A program made the translations under genes and the position numbers. Positions 11,133-11,783 of a stretch of 11,783 bases of DNA are shown here, one piece after another. How positions within the stretch are numbered: position 1 is the first letter of the stretch; every line of letters starts with the position of its first letter. The notes under the pieces are model-generated. The model had not been told where the DNA came from and searched no databases. It was given only the letters and a program-made list of their open reading frames with translations. Location of the stretch: positions 1 to 11,783 of the forward strand of contig DASRUN010000027.1 of NCBI GenBank assembly GCA_035655435.1, given 5' to 3'. The DNA is from UBA493 sp035655435 (GTDB lineage Archaea > Iainarchaeota > Iainarchaeia > Iainarchaeales > Iainarchaeaceae).

Positions 11133-11783
11133 ATGAAAATAGGATTTATCGGATTCGGCAAAATGGGATCTTCGATTGCAAAATCCCTGAAAAAATCTGG
11201 GAAAAACGAAATAACCTGCTTTGACACGAACAATGATGTTCTCGCTGAAGCAAAAAAAACCGGTTTCAACATCGCGAGTTCTGAGAAAGACGTTGCTGAA
11301 AAGTCTGATGTTATTTTTGTCTGCGTGAAACCGCAGGATATTGATTCTGCACTCATGGAAATCAAGACAGTTTCCAATGGAAAAATAATTGTTTCAATTG
11401 CTGCAGGAAAAAAAATGTCGGCAATGAAAACTGTACTCGGCGAATCCAAAATTGTCAGGGTTATGCCGAACATCAATGCACTTGCTGAAGCCTCAATGAA
11501 TGTTTTTACTACTCAAAACCTGAGTGCCATGGAGAAGAAAAAAATCTTGGAGCTGCTGAACAAATGCGGGGTCTCTCTTGAGTTACCGGAAGAAAAATTC
11601 GATGCGATTACAGCAGTTAGCGGTTCAGGGCCAGCATTTGTGGCATATTTTGTTGAGGCACTTGCTGAAGCCGGGGAAAAAAACGGTTTGGAGGCAAAAG
11701 AATCTTACGAACTGGCGTTGCAAACTCTTTTAGGAACGGCAAAATTATTGAGTGAAAACAATTGGGAGCCAAAAAAAGTGGTT
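11133..11783 (+). CDS. proC: Pyrroline-5-carboxylate reductase (partial, 3' end outside window)
   Basis: The first 217 residues of the enzyme that reduces pyrroline-5-carboxylate to proline with NAD(P)H, the last step of proline synthesis. The Rossmann motif MKIGFIGFGKMG has G7, G9 and G12. FVCVKPQDI (62-70) follows the NAD(P)-binding half. VRVMPNINA (108-116) corresponds to the usual VRVMPNTPA, with an unusual Ile-Asn pair, and AVSGSGPAFVAYFVEALAEA (161-180) is the dimerisation and substrate-binding helix. The TSPGGTT segment common near the C-terminus would lie beyond the edge; full members have about 260-280 residues. The ATG at 11133 begins directly with the first beta strand. A TATA-like TTTTAATA (about 11103-11109) is about 26 bases upstream, after the tRNA-Leu gene. 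No frameshift is seen. Confidence 0.94.
   Translation, partial: MKIGFIGFGKMGSSIAKSLKKSGKNEITCFDTNNDVLAEAKKTGFNIASSEKDVAEKSDVIFVCVKPQDIDSALMEIKTVSNGKIIVSIAAGKKMSAMKTVLGESKIVRVMPNINALAEASMNVFTTQNLSAMEKKKILELLNKCGVSLELPEEKFDAITAVSGSGPAFVAYFVEALAEAGEKNGLEAKESYELALQTLLGTAKLLSENNWEPKKVV

Noticed and set aside
1..11783. CRISPR array, insertion sequence or rRNA gene
   Set aside because: No regularly spaced direct repeats, transposase-like frame, terminal inverted repeats or rRNA-like sequence were seen.

Overview
The window reads as archaeal, A+T-rich chromosome. The main evidence is a family B replicative DNA polymerase of the archaeal type with a C-terminal PCNA-binding motif, a type II methionine aminopeptidase, a TrmB-family regulator, PIN-domain toxin-antitoxin pairs, TATA boxes about 26-30 bases before start codons (many genes look leaderless), Shine-Dalgarno sequences of the GGTGAT form, and tRNA genes without an encoded CCA. 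Short, compact genes and several lineage-specific proteins suggest a DPANN-type or similar small-genome archaeon, but the phylum cannot be fixed from this sequence.

Layout. (1) 1-524: the tail of a probable antitoxin gene followed by a PIN-domain toxin. (2) 558-3266: a three-gene block in which a HerA/DUF87-like protein with no recognisable P-loop lies between two coiled-coil proteins, all in alternating orientation. (3) 3313-5709: DNA polymerase B, divergent from the second coiled-coil gene. (4) 5720-6359: an RHH antitoxin / PIN toxin pair with TAGTA-type half-sites over its promoter. (5) 6348-8243: a TrmB-like regulator, divergent from a translationally coupled cupin-methyltransferase operon, with a perfect inverted repeat beside a shared TTTAAA box. 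(6) 8291-9771: an unrecognised basic protein divergent from methionine aminopeptidase. (7) 9928-11092: two tRNA genes, Arg(GCG) and Leu(TAG), bracketing a two-gene operon made of a zinc-ribbon protein and an arrestin/Spo0M-like protein. (8) 11133 to the end: the first 217 codons of pyrroline-5-carboxylate reductase (proC).

How the parts work together. polB, map, the tRNAs and proC are housekeeping genes. The two toxin-antitoxin loci and the TrmB-cupin-methyltransferase unit are accessory, self-regulating modules. The least explained parts are the pseudo-ATPase with its coiled-coil neighbours, the TrmB-controlled cupin plus a methyltransferase whose NPPY motif has become HPPA, and the stand-alone zinc-ribbon/arrestin pair. 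Motif and family calls were made by eye; no database search or structure prediction was run.
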